Positions 36,387 to 45,123 of a stretch of 64,000 bases of DNA are shown in pieces. The first letter of the stretch is position 1; each line of letters begins with the position of its first letter. Location of the stretch: contig NZ_CP040428.1 in NCBI RefSeq assembly GCF_005671395.1, positions 2,542,001 to 2,606,000 of the forward strand. Reading direction: 5' to 3'. The notes beneath the pieces were generated by a model. The model did not search any database. It was not told where the DNA came from and saw nothing but the letters and a program-made list of their open reading frames with translations. Both the position numbers and the translations under genes were made by a program. The stretch comes from Jejubacter calystegiae (lineage in GTDB: Bacteria; Pseudomonadota; Gammaproteobacteria; Enterobacterales; Enterobacteriaceae).

Positions 36387-38648
36387 ATGAGCGACTGTGG
36401 AATAAAAAATAAACCGGATCAGGAAGCCGACAACCCTTGCGGCTGCCAGCATTCGTCCGGGCATCAGCACGATCATCAACATTCTCATGACCATAATGGC
36501 GACAGTTGCTGCGGGCCTGCGCCGGTCAGCTTTAATCCGCTGGGGGCTTCTCAGGCAGTGGCCGGAGGGCTGCGCACCGATATCCGCATAATGCAGATGG
36601 ACTGCCCGGTGGAAGAGAACCTGATCCGTAAAAAACTCGGCGGCATGGACGCGGTGAAGGCGCTGGAATTTAACCTGATGCAGCGGGTACTGACGGTGAC
36701 CCACACCCCGGAAGCGCTGGAGGCGATTCTGGATGCCATCCGAACGCTCGGCTTTGAGCCGGAACTGTCGGTTCAGGGAGAACCTAAGGTTGAAGAAAAG
36801 AAAAAGCCCTGGTGGCCGCTGGCACTGTCCGGCGTGGCGGCGATTGCCGCAGAAGTCACCCACTGGGCCGGGTTGCCCGAATGGCTCACCGCCGCTCTGG
36901 CGCTGCTGGCGGTGTTCTCCTGCGGGTTCACGACTTACAAGAAAGGCTGGATATCCATCCGTAATGCCAACCTCAACATTAACGCTCTGATGAGTATTGC
37001 CGTCACCGGCGCGCTGATTCTGGGTCAGTGGCCTGAGGCGGCGATGGTGATGGTGCTGTTTACCATCGCCGAACTTATCGAAGCAAAGTCGCTGGACCGC
37101 GCCCGTAACGCCATTGGTTCGCTTATGAGCCTGACGCCGGACACTGCCGTAGTGCAGCAGCCGGACGGTAGCTGGCAGGAGGTGGAAGCGAAAAGCGTAC
37201 AGCCGGGAAGCGTGGTGCGGGTTAAACCCGGCGAGCGTATTGGGCTGGATGGTGAAATTGTACGTGGGCGTACCACCGTCAATCAGGCGCCGATTACCGG
37301 TGAAAGCCTGCCGGTAGATAAAACCAGCGGCGATCCAGTGTTCGCAGGCACCATCAATGAATCTGGCGTCTTCGACTACCGGGCTACGGCGGCGGCCAGC
37401 GATACCACTCTGGCGCGCATTATCCATGCGGTGGAAGAGGCTCAGGGGATGAAAGCGCCGACCCAGCGCTTTGTCGATAGCTTCTCGCGCATCTATACGC
37501 CGGTAGTCATCGGCATCGCCGCGGCGGTGGCGGTTCTTCCGCCGCTGTTCGGGGCAGGAAGCTGGCAGGAGTGGATCTACAAAGCGCTGGTGATGCTGGT
37601 GATTGCCTGCCCGTGCGCGCTGGTGATCTCCACGCCGGTGACCATCGTTAGCGGCCTGACCGCCGCGGCGCGTAAAGGGATTCTGGTTAAGGGCGGCGTT
37701 TATCTGGAGCAGGGCCGTAAGCTTGGCGCGCTGGCGCTGGATAAAACCGGCACCATCACCCACGGTAAGCCGGTACAGACCGATGCCACTATTCTTGATG
37801 GCGTGGACGATGCTGAAGGTCGGCTGCTTGCGGCAAGCCTTGCCAGCAATTCGGACCATCCGGTATCGCTGGCGGTAGCCGCGGCCGCGGCGGGGCAGTT
37901 TACGCTGCGCGAGGTGGATAACTTCGAAGCGCTGGCCGGGATGGGCGTGTGCGGCGATATCGACGGGCAGCGCTATTACCTTGGCAACCTGCGGCTGGCC
38001 CGGGAAACCTCTGGCTGTCCCCCGGAGATCGCCGAACGGGTACAGGCGCTGGAAGGCCAGGGCAAAACCGTGATTCTGCTCAACGACGGTCAGCGGGTGC
38101 TGGGGCTGTTTGCCGTGGCGGATACCGTAAAAGAGAGCAGCCGCGAAGCCATCGCCCAGTTGCATGCCCTGGGGGTGAAAACCGTGATGCTGACCGGCGA
38201 TAATCCCCACACCGCCCGGGCCATTGCCGCCCAGGTGGGGATTGATGAGGCCCGGGGCAATCAGCTTCCCGCCGATAAATACGCTGCCGTGCAGGCTCTT
38301 TCCGGCCAGGGCGTCGCCGGCATGGTGGGCGACGGCATAAACGATGCCCCGGCGCTGGCTGCTGCCGATATCGGTTTCGCCATGGGGGCGATGGGCACCG
38401 ATACCGCCATTGAAACAGCGGACGTGGCGCTAATGGATGATGATCTGGGCAAAATCCCGGCCTTTGTCCGTCTCTCTAAACAGACTTACGCGCTACTGGT
38501 GCAGAACATCAGCATAGCGCTGGGAATCAAGGCTCTGTTTCTGGCCCTGACCCTTGCCGGTATGGGCACCATGTGGATGGCGGTATTCGCCGACGTCGGG
38601 GCCAGCCTGCTGGTGGTGGCTAACGGGCTGCGGTTGCTGCGTAAATAG
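36387..38648 (+). CDS. zntA: Zn/Cd/Pb-exporting P1B-type ATPase
   Basis: 753-aa heavy-metal efflux ATPase. Seen: a long His/Cys-rich leader (residues 1-45, CGCQHSSGHQHDHQHSHDH), an HMA-type domain with the metal-binding MDCPVEE, the membrane CPC motif in VIACPCALVIS, phosphorylation site DKTGTIT, TGE loop (ITGESLPVDK), MLTGDNPHTA and GDGINDAP. About 20 residues longer than E. coli ZntA (732), mainly in the His-rich leader. Exports Zn2+, Cd2+ and Pb2+ from the cytoplasm. Regulated by the divergent PbrR-like protein at a 19-base spacer promoter. Confidence 0.96.
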   Translation: MSDCGIKNKPDQEADNPCGCQHSSGHQHDHQHSHDHNGDSCCGPAPVSFNPLGASQAVAGGLRTDIRIMQMDCPVEENLIRKKLGGMDAVKALEFNLMQRVLTVTHTPEALEAILDAIRTLGFEPELSVQGEPKVEEKKKPWWPLALSGVAAIAAEVTHWAGLPEWLTAALALLAVFSCGFTTYKKGWISIRNANLNINALMSIAVTGALILGQWPEAAMVMVLFTIAELIEAKSLDRARNAIGSLMSLTPDTAVVQQPDGSWQEVEAKSVQPGSVVRVKPGERIGLDGEIVRGRTTVNQAPITGESLPVDKTSGDPVFAGTINESGVFDYRATAAASDTTLARIIHAVEEAQGMKAPTQRFVDSFSRIYTPVVIGIAAAVAVLPPLFGAGSWQEWIYKALVMLVIACPCALVISTPVTIVSGLTAAARKGILVKGGVYLEQGRKLGALALDKTGTITHGKPVQTDATILDGVDDAEGRLLAASLASNSDHPVSLAVAAAAAGQFTLREVDNFEALAGMGVCGDIDGQRYYLGNLRLARETSGCPPEIAERVQALEGQGKTVILLNDGQRVLGLFAVADTVKESSREAIAQLHALGVKTVMLTGDNPHTARAIAAQVGIDEARGNQLPADKYAAVQALSGQGVAGMVGDGINDAPALAAADIGFAMGAMGTDTAIETADVALMDDDLGKIPAFVRLSKQTYALLVQNISIALGIKALFLALTLAGMGTMWMAVFADVGASLLVVANGLRLLRK

Positions 38649-39143
38649 CCTTTATCTTTATGGCCCCGTTATGAAGGGAATCAGGCCTGTATGTTTGCAA
38701 GGCTTGTTGAGGTGAAAGATTCTCACGATCGCTACCTATAAATCACAGTGGGTTTTCATATTACTTATCATATCGACACCAGGTTTTCGATGGTGTCGAT
38801 ATTTTTCTGATAGATTCGTCGGACCTGTCGATACGCCACATATTACACATCACGCGGTACTACAAAGATATCCTCCCTTACACTATAACTACTGCCTGAT
38901 ATTAATGGGTTGAGGCTGTTTCTTTAGATGTTTTAAGTGGTTTTTTATGTGATTTTTTGTTATCGAGAAATTTATTTTTATTTAATGGCATTAAATATGA
39001 TTTTTTTAGTATTAAATTAATGGCGATTTTATTTTTGGTTTTGATATAAAAGTAATGTGTTCCAGTAATTGACCGGTTGTGGTTCAGTTGGGTTACTTAA
39101 CTGGAGCTTTTAATTGTTAATTAGTGATAATAAGGAGATGTAT
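38649..39143. other. A/T-rich gap at the left edge of the putative biosynthetic cluster
   Basis: 495 bases without a gene. After a terminator hairpin (38770-38806) the sequence becomes strongly A/T-rich from about 38930 to 39060, unlike the core genes to the left. It presumably holds the ectC-like gene promoter. No integrase, tRNA or direct repeat marking an island end was seen here. Confidence 0.5.
38770..38806 (+). terminator. Terminator downstream of zntA
   Basis: A perfect 12-bp stem (ATATCGACACCA with TGGTGTCGATAT, loop 9) is followed by TTTTC. It is 121 bases beyond zntA and closes the core-type region. Confidence 0.8.
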
Positions 39144-39530
39144 ATGATAATTCGTTCGTTGGATGATATAATAAATACTGAACGTGATGTGTCCTGGGGG
39201 GCAGGTAAAAGTCGGCGCTTGCTTCTGGAAAAGGATGGTCTTGGTTACTCGATTATGGAAACTATCGTTGAGTCTGGTAGTCAATCTGTACTGGAATATA
39301 CCAATCACCTTGAAACATGTTACTGCATTGAGGGCGAGGGTTGGGTAAAAGACCTGGCAACTGGAGAGCGGCATGAGATTTATCCCGGTGTCATGTACTC
39401 TTTGAATAACCATGATAAACATATCCTTGCCGCAACTACACGGTTAAAACTACTCAGCGTATTTATGCCTGCGTTGATTGGTCCGGAATCGCACAATCTA
39501 CGCGAAGATGGCGGTAGTTCCAGTTATTAA
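39144..39530 (+). CDS. ectC: Solitary ectoine-synthase-like cupin
   Basis: 128-aa single-domain cupin of ectoine-synthase (EctC) length. Seen: MIIRSLDDIINTERDV start as in EctC, the three iron ligands of characterised EctC at the same numbers (E57, Y85, H93), plus T40, Y52, F107, E115 and H117, residues also associated with the EctC substrate pocket. The Trp at 21 of EctC is Gly here and residue 105 is Ser. The ATG at 39144 follows AAGGAG; an ATG at 39138 is too close. No ectA or ectB is present, so it may cyclise another amino-acyl substrate in this cluster (inference). First gene of an operon with ETF-QO and EtfBA. Confidence 0.82.
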   Translation: MIIRSLDDIINTERDVSWGAGKSRRLLLEKDGLGYSIMETIVESGSQSVLEYTNHLETCYCIEGEGWVKDLATGERHEIYPGVMYSLNNHDKHILAATTRLKLLSVFMPALIGPESHNLREDGGSSSY

Positions 39531-39562
39531 CTCCCCTTCCATTACCGTACGGGATCTAAGAT

Positions 39563-41194
39563 ATGGAGCAGTCCATACAGGTAGATGTGCTTATTATTGG
39601 TGCCGGTGTGACTGGTTTAACTGCCGCACTTCGGTTGCTACAACAGGCTGAGAGTCATCGGCAGCAGTTGAGTGTTTGTTTGCTGGAAAAGTCCGATGAA
39701 ATAGGTGGGCATATTATATCCGGTGCGGTAATGGATACTCGTGCATTGGACGAACTGTATCCAGACTGGGAAAAGGAAGCAAGTACATGGTTAACGCCGT
39801 GTATAGAAGAAATGCTTCATTTTATGTTGACCCGGAGACAGGTTATCAGTTTACCTGACCATGTTATTCCGGAAGTATTTTTGCATCGCCAGTGTCGGCT
39901 GGTCAGTTTATCTGAATTATGCCGATGGCTGGCGGGTAAAGTTATCGCTGCTGGTGGCGATATTCTGACGGGCGTTAGTGGTAGCCAACTGACATTTGAT
40001 CATGCAGGACGCGTCAGTGGTGTAATCACTGGTGATTATGGCCGGGAGTCGTCGGGTGAACCTGGCCCCGGCTTTATTTCTGGCATGCGGATTCAGGCGC
40101 GTCAAACGCTACTGGCGGAAGGTACCCGTGGTTCGCTTAGTCGTGATGCTATCGGGCATTTTGGGCTGGCGGCGACAGCCAGTCAGCCACAGCACTATGC
40201 ATTGGGATTAAAGGAGCTGTGGCAGATAGATGAGAGTTTGCATTTCCCTGGTCGCGTTGAGCATTTCACGGGGTGGCCGTTGGCACCGCTGAGGGTTAAT
40301 GGCGGATTGTTTGCTTACCATATGCCGAATTGTCAGTTGGCGTTGGGGATGGTCGCCGATCTGGATTATAGCGATATTCGATTTAATCCTTTCGAAACTT
40401 TCCAGCGCGCCAAGCATCACCCCCGACTGGCACAGTTACTGGCTGGAGGGGCACGTATTGCTTTCGGCGCTCGTGCGTTAGCGAAAGGTGGATTAAAGGC
40501 CTTACCCCAAATGACGTTTCCGGGCGGTATGCTGCTGGGATGTGCCGCAGGTACGCTCAATCCCCAGCGCATGCAGGGGATTCATACCGCAATGAAAAGC
40601 GCTTTATTAGCCGCGGATGTGCTTTATCCCTGGTTACAGGGCCAACCGAACGATGGCCAACTGGCGCAGGCGTTTTCAAATGCCTTTCGGGAATCCTGGC
40701 TGTGGAATGAGCTGTATGATGCTCGTGATTTTCCCGTTACAGTGCGACGTTTCGGTACATTGTGCGGTACAGCGCTGTGGTGGGTAAGCGGCTTCTCTTT
40801 GGCACGCATCTGGTTGTCGCGACTGACGCCACCTTTGGCGGATCATCGCCATGTTTCTGTCTCCTCGCGCTCCGCGAAGCTGCCGAAATTTGAGCCTGAT
40901 GGCGTATTGAGTTTTGATCGCGCCTCTTCGCTGTACCTGAGCCGTATCGTCAGCCGTTCAACACAGCCTTGCCATTTGCGGTGTACGAACATGACACAAC
41001 AACAGAGTGAAATGGCGACACACTACTGTCCGGGCGGGGTATTTGTCTGGCAAGAAAATGAATCCGGGCGGTGCTTACATATCAATGGGCAAAACTGCCT
41101 GCATTGCAAAACATGCGACATCAAAGATCCGCAACAAACATTGCGTTGGCACCCTCCAGAAGGGGGAAGTGGGCCACGTTATCAGGATATGTAA
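39563..41194 (+). CDS. ETF:quinone oxidoreductase-like flavoprotein
   Basis: 543-aa protein with the full layout of electron-transfer-flavoprotein:ubiquinone oxidoreductase. Seen: N-terminal FAD motif VLIIGAGVTGLTAALRL, the EKSDEIGGHIISGAVMD segment, GGLKALPQMTFPGGMLLG, and a C-terminal 4Fe-4S domain with cysteines in HYCPGG and NCLHCKTCDIKDP. It passes electrons from reduced ETF to membrane quinone. Enterobacteria usually have only the FixC relative; here a complete dedicated copy sits beside matching ETF genes and, 20 kb away in the same cluster, an acyl-CoA dehydrogenase that could feed it. Confidence 0.9.
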   Translation: MEQSIQVDVLIIGAGVTGLTAALRLLQQAESHRQQLSVCLLEKSDEIGGHIISGAVMDTRALDELYPDWEKEASTWLTPCIEEMLHFMLTRRQVISLPDHVIPEVFLHRQCRLVSLSELCRWLAGKVIAAGGDILTGVSGSQLTFDHAGRVSGVITGDYGRESSGEPGPGFISGMRIQARQTLLAEGTRGSLSRDAIGHFGLAATASQPQHYALGLKELWQIDESLHFPGRVEHFTGWPLAPLRVNGGLFAYHMPNCQLALGMVADLDYSDIRFNPFETFQRAKHHPRLAQLLAGGARIAFGARALAKGGLKALPQMTFPGGMLLGCAAGTLNPQRMQGIHTAMKSALLAADVLYPWLQGQPNDGQLAQAFSNAFRESWLWNELYDARDFPVTVRRFGTLCGTALWWVSGFSLARIWLSRLTPPLADHRHVSVSSRSAKLPKFEPDGVLSFDRASSLYLSRIVSRSTQPCHLRCTNMTQQQSEMATHYCPGGVFVWQENESGRCLHINGQNCLHCKTCDIKDPQQTLRWHPPEGGSGPRYQDM

Positions 41195-41209
41195 TCAAGG
41201 GATGGGAAT

Positions 41210-41923
41210 ATGAAAATTCTGGTGGGGATCCATGAAGCCACAGAGTGGGATGATGCGCGTAAAAACGCGGTAGCGCGAACGGGAAAGCTAGACGAATTTT
41301 GCGCTGTTGCTCTGGAACAGGCGTTACGCCTAAAAGAACAGCATGAAGATGTTCAGGTTCTCGCGTTTTGTGCAGCTTCTACGCCGGAGGCCGTGTTGCG
41401 CCAGGCACTGGCTTTGGGGGCTGACCGAGCTATCGGGTATCGATTGACCGCACATGATGATCCCTGGCAGGTCGCCCGACTAATAGCCCAACTGGCCAGA
41501 CAGGAGAACCCAGCGCTGATTTTATTGGGGAAACAGAGTACAGACTGGCAAAGTGGCGTTATGACTGGTCTGGTTGCCGGCCTGTTGAATTGGGCGCAGG
41601 CCGAACCGGTGAGCGAACTGCAGTTTGCCGCAGGGAAATGGCGGGCCTTGATCTATAACGAATATCATCAGGTATGTTCGGTGTTGGCACCCCCTGTAGT
41701 ATTGGGCGTTGAACTGGGGGGAGCGGAGCCGCGTTACGCGACTTTACCGTCTATCCTTCGTTCTCGCCGTTTGCCGCTGGAGTGGTTGTCCGCAGAGCAA
41801 ATAAACGACTCTTTGCTGACGTATACCGCGTTGACTCCCTGCCAGAGTCGACGCCGGGCGCAACAGTTGCATTCTATCGATGAACTGGTGTCATTACTGA
41901 AATATGAGGCAGAGAACAAATGA
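41210..41923 (+). CDS. Electron transfer flavoprotein beta subunit-like
   Basis: 237-aa EtfB-like protein. Seen: MKILVGIHEATEWDDA start, LKEQHEDVQVLAFCAAS, ALALGADRAIGY and the nucleotide-site LILLGKQSTDWQSGV, which corresponds to the GKQ-x-D loop of EtfB. Starts 15 bases after ETF-QO; its stop overlaps the EtfA start by 4 bases (ATGA). Forms with EtfA the soluble one- or two-electron carrier between flavin dehydrogenases and ETF-QO. More diverged than FixA-type enterobacterial copies. Confidence 0.87.
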   Translation: MKILVGIHEATEWDDARKNAVARTGKLDEFCAVALEQALRLKEQHEDVQVLAFCAASTPEAVLRQALALGADRAIGYRLTAHDDPWQVARLIAQLARQENPALILLGKQSTDWQSGVMTGLVAGLLNWAQAEPVSELQFAAGKWRALIYNEYHQVCSVLAPPVVLGVELGGAEPRYATLPSILRSRRLPLEWLSAEQINDSLLTYTALTPCQSRRRAQQLHSIDELVSLLKYEAENK

Positions 41924-42849
41924 CCATGATTAAGGTTTCCCTCATCATGCGCGTTGAGGAGGTGTCAGGCAGTGCTCTGCCTGCGGTGATAAGTATATTG
42001 CAAGGCTGGTCTGCGTCGATCGAGCTGTTGTTACTGACAGAAGCGCCAGTGACGGAGCCTGTAACACTGCCGATTGGTCTGGTGCAGGCACGGTGGGTGG
42101 ATTATTCGGTTTTCGATGAGGGCGAAGCCAGTCTGGCGCTAACGCTGCATCAGGCTACCAGGGATTCAGATCATTTGCTGGTGTTCGAGGCGCGCGAATT
42201 GCGTCCGTTAGCGGCCATGCTGGCTGCGTTGCGGGGGGCTGCGCTGGTTACTGATGTGATCAGCATTGTGGCGGTAGACTGCTGTCAACGCCCCGTTTAT
42301 GCCGGACAGGCGATAGCGACCGTTAAGACCAGAGCGCATAATCAGATCTGGACGCTACGAAGCCAGGCGTTTGGCCTGAGGGAGAGTGTATCAATGCAAC
42401 AGACGGTGTTGCAGCGTTGCCCGGTGGTTAAAGCGAGCGGCACGGGCATTAAAGTATCCCGGCAACCGCACAGTTCTGTGCGACCGCCATTATCGCGGGC
42501 TGAAATTGTTGTTGGGGCGGGGCGGGGTGTGAGTCTACAGCAACTTTCAGTGCTGAGTGCCATCGCGGATAAATTGGGTGCTGCGTTGGGGGGGACCCGA
42601 GCGCTGGTAGAGGCGGGATACTTACCGGAACAGAGTCAAATAGGGCAAACGGGTGAACAAATTGCGCCAAAGGTTTATTTTGCCTGCGGCATTTCAGGTG
42701 CTATCCAGCATGTCGCAGGAATTGGCGGCAGTGGCATCATTATTGCCGTAAACAGCGATCCTCTGGCGCCGATAATACGGCATCATGCAGATTATTTTCT
42801 GATAGGCGATGTCTCTGAAGTACTTCCCGCCATACTGGATCGAATATGA
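41920..42849 (+). CDS. Electron transfer flavoprotein alpha subunit-like
   Basis: 309-aa EtfA-like protein. The N-terminal half is weakly conserved; the C-terminal FAD domain is clear: VVGAGRGVSLQQL, LGGTRALVEAGYLPEQSQIG, GQTGEQIAPKVYFACGISGAIQHVAGIGG (about residues 235-268, given here in parts) and NSDPLAPIIRHHADYFLIGD. Completes the ETF module of this cluster. Start at 41920 overlaps EtfB; an ATG at 41926 is an alternative. Confidence 0.88.
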   Translation: MTMIKVSLIMRVEEVSGSALPAVISILQGWSASIELLLLTEAPVTEPVTLPIGLVQARWVDYSVFDEGEASLALTLHQATRDSDHLLVFEARELRPLAAMLAALRGAALVTDVISIVAVDCCQRPVYAGQAIATVKTRAHNQIWTLRSQAFGLRESVSMQQTVLQRCPVVKASGTGIKVSRQPHSSVRPPLSRAEIVVGAGRGVSLQQLSVLSAIADKLGAALGGTRALVEAGYLPEQSQIGQTGEQIAPKVYFACGISGAIQHVAGIGGSGIIIAVNSDPLAPIIRHHADYFLIGDVSEVLPAILDRI

Positions 42850-43285
42850 TCATGCATTCCTGAACGCCGTTTTCTGCGGTGGCTATAAAAGGGCGGTTAT
42901 TTGTGCCAGGTCATATCGGAGCACGCCACGTCGAGCTTATGAAGTGTTGAACCGAGAGATGATGAGGCGCTGGCAACAGGTGTTTTCCAGCGGTTGTATT
43001 GATTTGTGCCGCTGACTGACGCAGGGAGCGAAACTTCTTTTAGGAAATGGCTATGGGGGAAAAAGGATATTGATAGATGACATCAGTGTTGAAATGTAAG
43101 AATATCATAAAGACTATATATAGAAACGATTCGCCCCTTGATTTTAGGGCGGGGGAGCATGGTAGTAGATGGTGAAAAAACTCTTTAGAATTATTCATCA
43201 CGAATGTATGACATAATACAGTCATGTTGTTTGACTCTTATATCCGATGGGTTGACATTATGGTATAAAACAGGGAGTACGAACG
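42850..43285. other. Gap between etfA-like gene and response regulator
   Basis: 436 bases without a supported gene. An open frame crosses 42850-43015 without its own start and reads partly protein-like (NREMMRRWQQVF), so it could be a remnant, but I cannot place it in a family. The rest is A/T-rich and presumably contains the promoter of the regulator at 43286. Confidence 0.4.
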
Positions 43286-44020
43286 ATGATAGTGCTGATG
43301 ATCGATGATGATGTGGACTTGGGCGAGACAATGAAACCCGTCTTGCAAATGTACGCTATCGATTTGGATGTGGTGCATTCCCCAGAGGAAGGCCTGGAAC
43401 GGCTACAATCGAAGACATACGATCTGGTGTTATTGGATGTGATGTTGCCGCGTATTAATGGTCTGGAACTTTGCCGCACTATTCGTAGTCAGGGTGCTCC
43501 GTTATGCGACATACCTGTAATTATGCTGTCGGCCAGAACAGAATTGGTAGATATGGTGGTGGGCCTGGAGACCGGGGCTGATGATTATGTTGGCAAACCT
43601 TTTGAGCCTCGTGAGTTAATCGCTCGTATTAATGCGGTGCGTCGGCGTTTCAATGACATCAAAATCGAACCGCCGACAGTGACAGAAAAAATCAGAAATG
43701 AAATTTTTTTTAGAATTAACAATGATACATTACGTATTGACGTCCCTCGCGCTCGGGCCTTTGTTAACGATCGTCTACTGGATGTGACGTCGATGGAGTT
43801 TGAAATTTTGTTAGCGTTAGGGAAAAATCCAAGCCAGGTCCTAAGCCGTGAAGAACTACTATTACGCTGTAATGGCAGTAACGTTATCTATTCGCGTGGG
43901 ATTGTCGCATTAGTCTATCGCCTGAGAAACAAAATACGTGCGGCAGGCGCGCAGGTCGATTTTATTCGTACCGTGCGTAGTAGAGGATACGCTGTTGTCG
44001 GTTACGTTAACTCACCGTAA
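43286..44020 (+). CDS. OmpR-family response regulator without adjacent kinase
   Basis: 244-aa response regulator. Seen: receiver with acidic pocket D7-D9, phospho-acceptor D51 in LVLLDVMLPR, Thr/Ser region MLSARTE, K in VGKPFEPRE, and a winged-helix output domain with RLLDVTSMEFEILLALG and VDFIRTVRSRGYAVVGY. Full length. It is a sister of the response regulator at 54364-55110 (same D51, same ADDYVxKPFExREL). No kinase follows it, so the kinase at 53079 may serve both, or it answers an unlinked kinase. Confidence 0.9.
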   Translation: MIVLMIDDDVDLGETMKPVLQMYAIDLDVVHSPEEGLERLQSKTYDLVLLDVMLPRINGLELCRTIRSQGAPLCDIPVIMLSARTELVDMVVGLETGADDYVGKPFEPRELIARINAVRRRFNDIKIEPPTVTEKIRNEIFFRINNDTLRIDVPRARAFVNDRLLDVTSMEFEILLALGKNPSQVLSREELLLRCNGSNVIYSRGIVALVYRLRNKIRAAGAQVDFIRTVRSRGYAVVGYVNSP

Positions 44021-44159
44021 GCCCGTTGAAATTGGGCTTGCAAGCCATAAGAAAAAGTCGCATTTATCCAGATTCGCTGTGGTGGATAGCCTATAGTGCT
44101 TCGCCAGTGGTTTGTAGCCTGAACGGGGTTCATTCGTAACGCGGGATATCCGCTCAGAG

Positions 44160-45123
44160 AATGGCAATCTAATTCCAGGCAGGGCATTTAGCATACCAGC
44201 CAGCCCCAACAACACAGACCGCTCTCTGCCAGGGCCAATTGTCCCCTCTGGTGTCCCCGCATTTTGCTGAGTGTAAACACGGCAAGTTTGCACCTTGCCT
44301 TGCCGACATACCCTGAACTGTAACGTGCTGCGGCATTTTCATTTATCCGCTCGACGCCTGGCGCGTCTTCCAGAATTATTCCGCTATCAGCCAGGCATAC
44401 GGTTGCCTGAGTCTGCGTATGGCATAACCTGACTGGAGAAGCCGCCAACGTGGCTGCCTGCTCCAGCTTGCTCTGGCCTGGTACTCTCTGCCCACCGCTT
44501 AGCGATGTCGTTATGGCCGCGGCCGGAGGTATGTCCATATTGATGCTGACCGGTAGTGGACGACCGGAAGCCAGGTACTGTTGATGGATCTGCTCTAATT
44601 GACGCCCCGGCAGGATTGAGATCGCCAGTCGTTGATGCGCTGACAGAGAGTCGGTTCCTGATTCCGACTGGCAATAGACGAAACCGGAAGTGATATAGGA
44701 TCCGGCGTCGTTTGGCGTATGCGTCAGTACCGGTAACTGCCATGGATGCTGAAAATATGGGTTACCCGGTGGTGATTGTTCATGAGGGATGAATACCGGT
44801 GCTTTGGCCCTGGCGATTAACCGGTGTACGTTGGCTGTGTTGAATGGGATCGTTAACTTCAACCTGTGACGCACCTTTGTTTCATCACCAAAACAACCCT
44901 GCAGAACCGGTAATTGTCCTCTGCTGTCAACAACGGGTAAAAGGTGATCCACTTACATCTCCACCAACGGTTCGCTATTGCGGTTACCGTGCGTCGGTGG
45001 TCCGGAATAACGTTGGGCATAATCCATGGCAATGGCGTCCAGGCGCATCAATGAGGTGTACTGGATGATTGGCATTTTCTTGAGCCAGGCTCGCAGTAAG
45101 TCAGGACACTCAAGATTCGACAT
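44160..45123 (-). pseudogene. Decayed UbiD-family decarboxylase gene
   Basis: Minus-strand gene starting inside the end of the RND pump gene (ATG at 45123, 14-base overlap). One frame runs from PDLLRAWLKK, is cut by an in-frame TAA at 44953-44955, and resumes directly with HLLPVVDSRGQLPVLQGCFG, PVLTHTPNDAGSYITSGFVY and RLAISILPGRQLEQIHQQYL, then ARYSSGYVGK. At about 44270-44290 the frame shifts and continues as TIGPGRERSVLLGLAGML before identity fades near PGIR. This order matches UbiD-type prenyl-FMN decarboxylases, which are normally 450-490 aa; the last third is missing. Non-functional as it stands. Confidence 0.65.

Noticed and set aside
36303-38210. 635-codon minus-strand frame opposite zntA
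   Set aside because: Antisense shadow of a high-G/C gene; composition is His/Arg/Gln-rich with no domain, and zntA is unambiguous.
42809-43015. Plus-strand open frame after the etfA-like gene
   Set aside because: It starts inside etfA in another frame, has no ribosome site, and only its second half looks protein-like. Kept as a remark in the gap entry, not as a gene.
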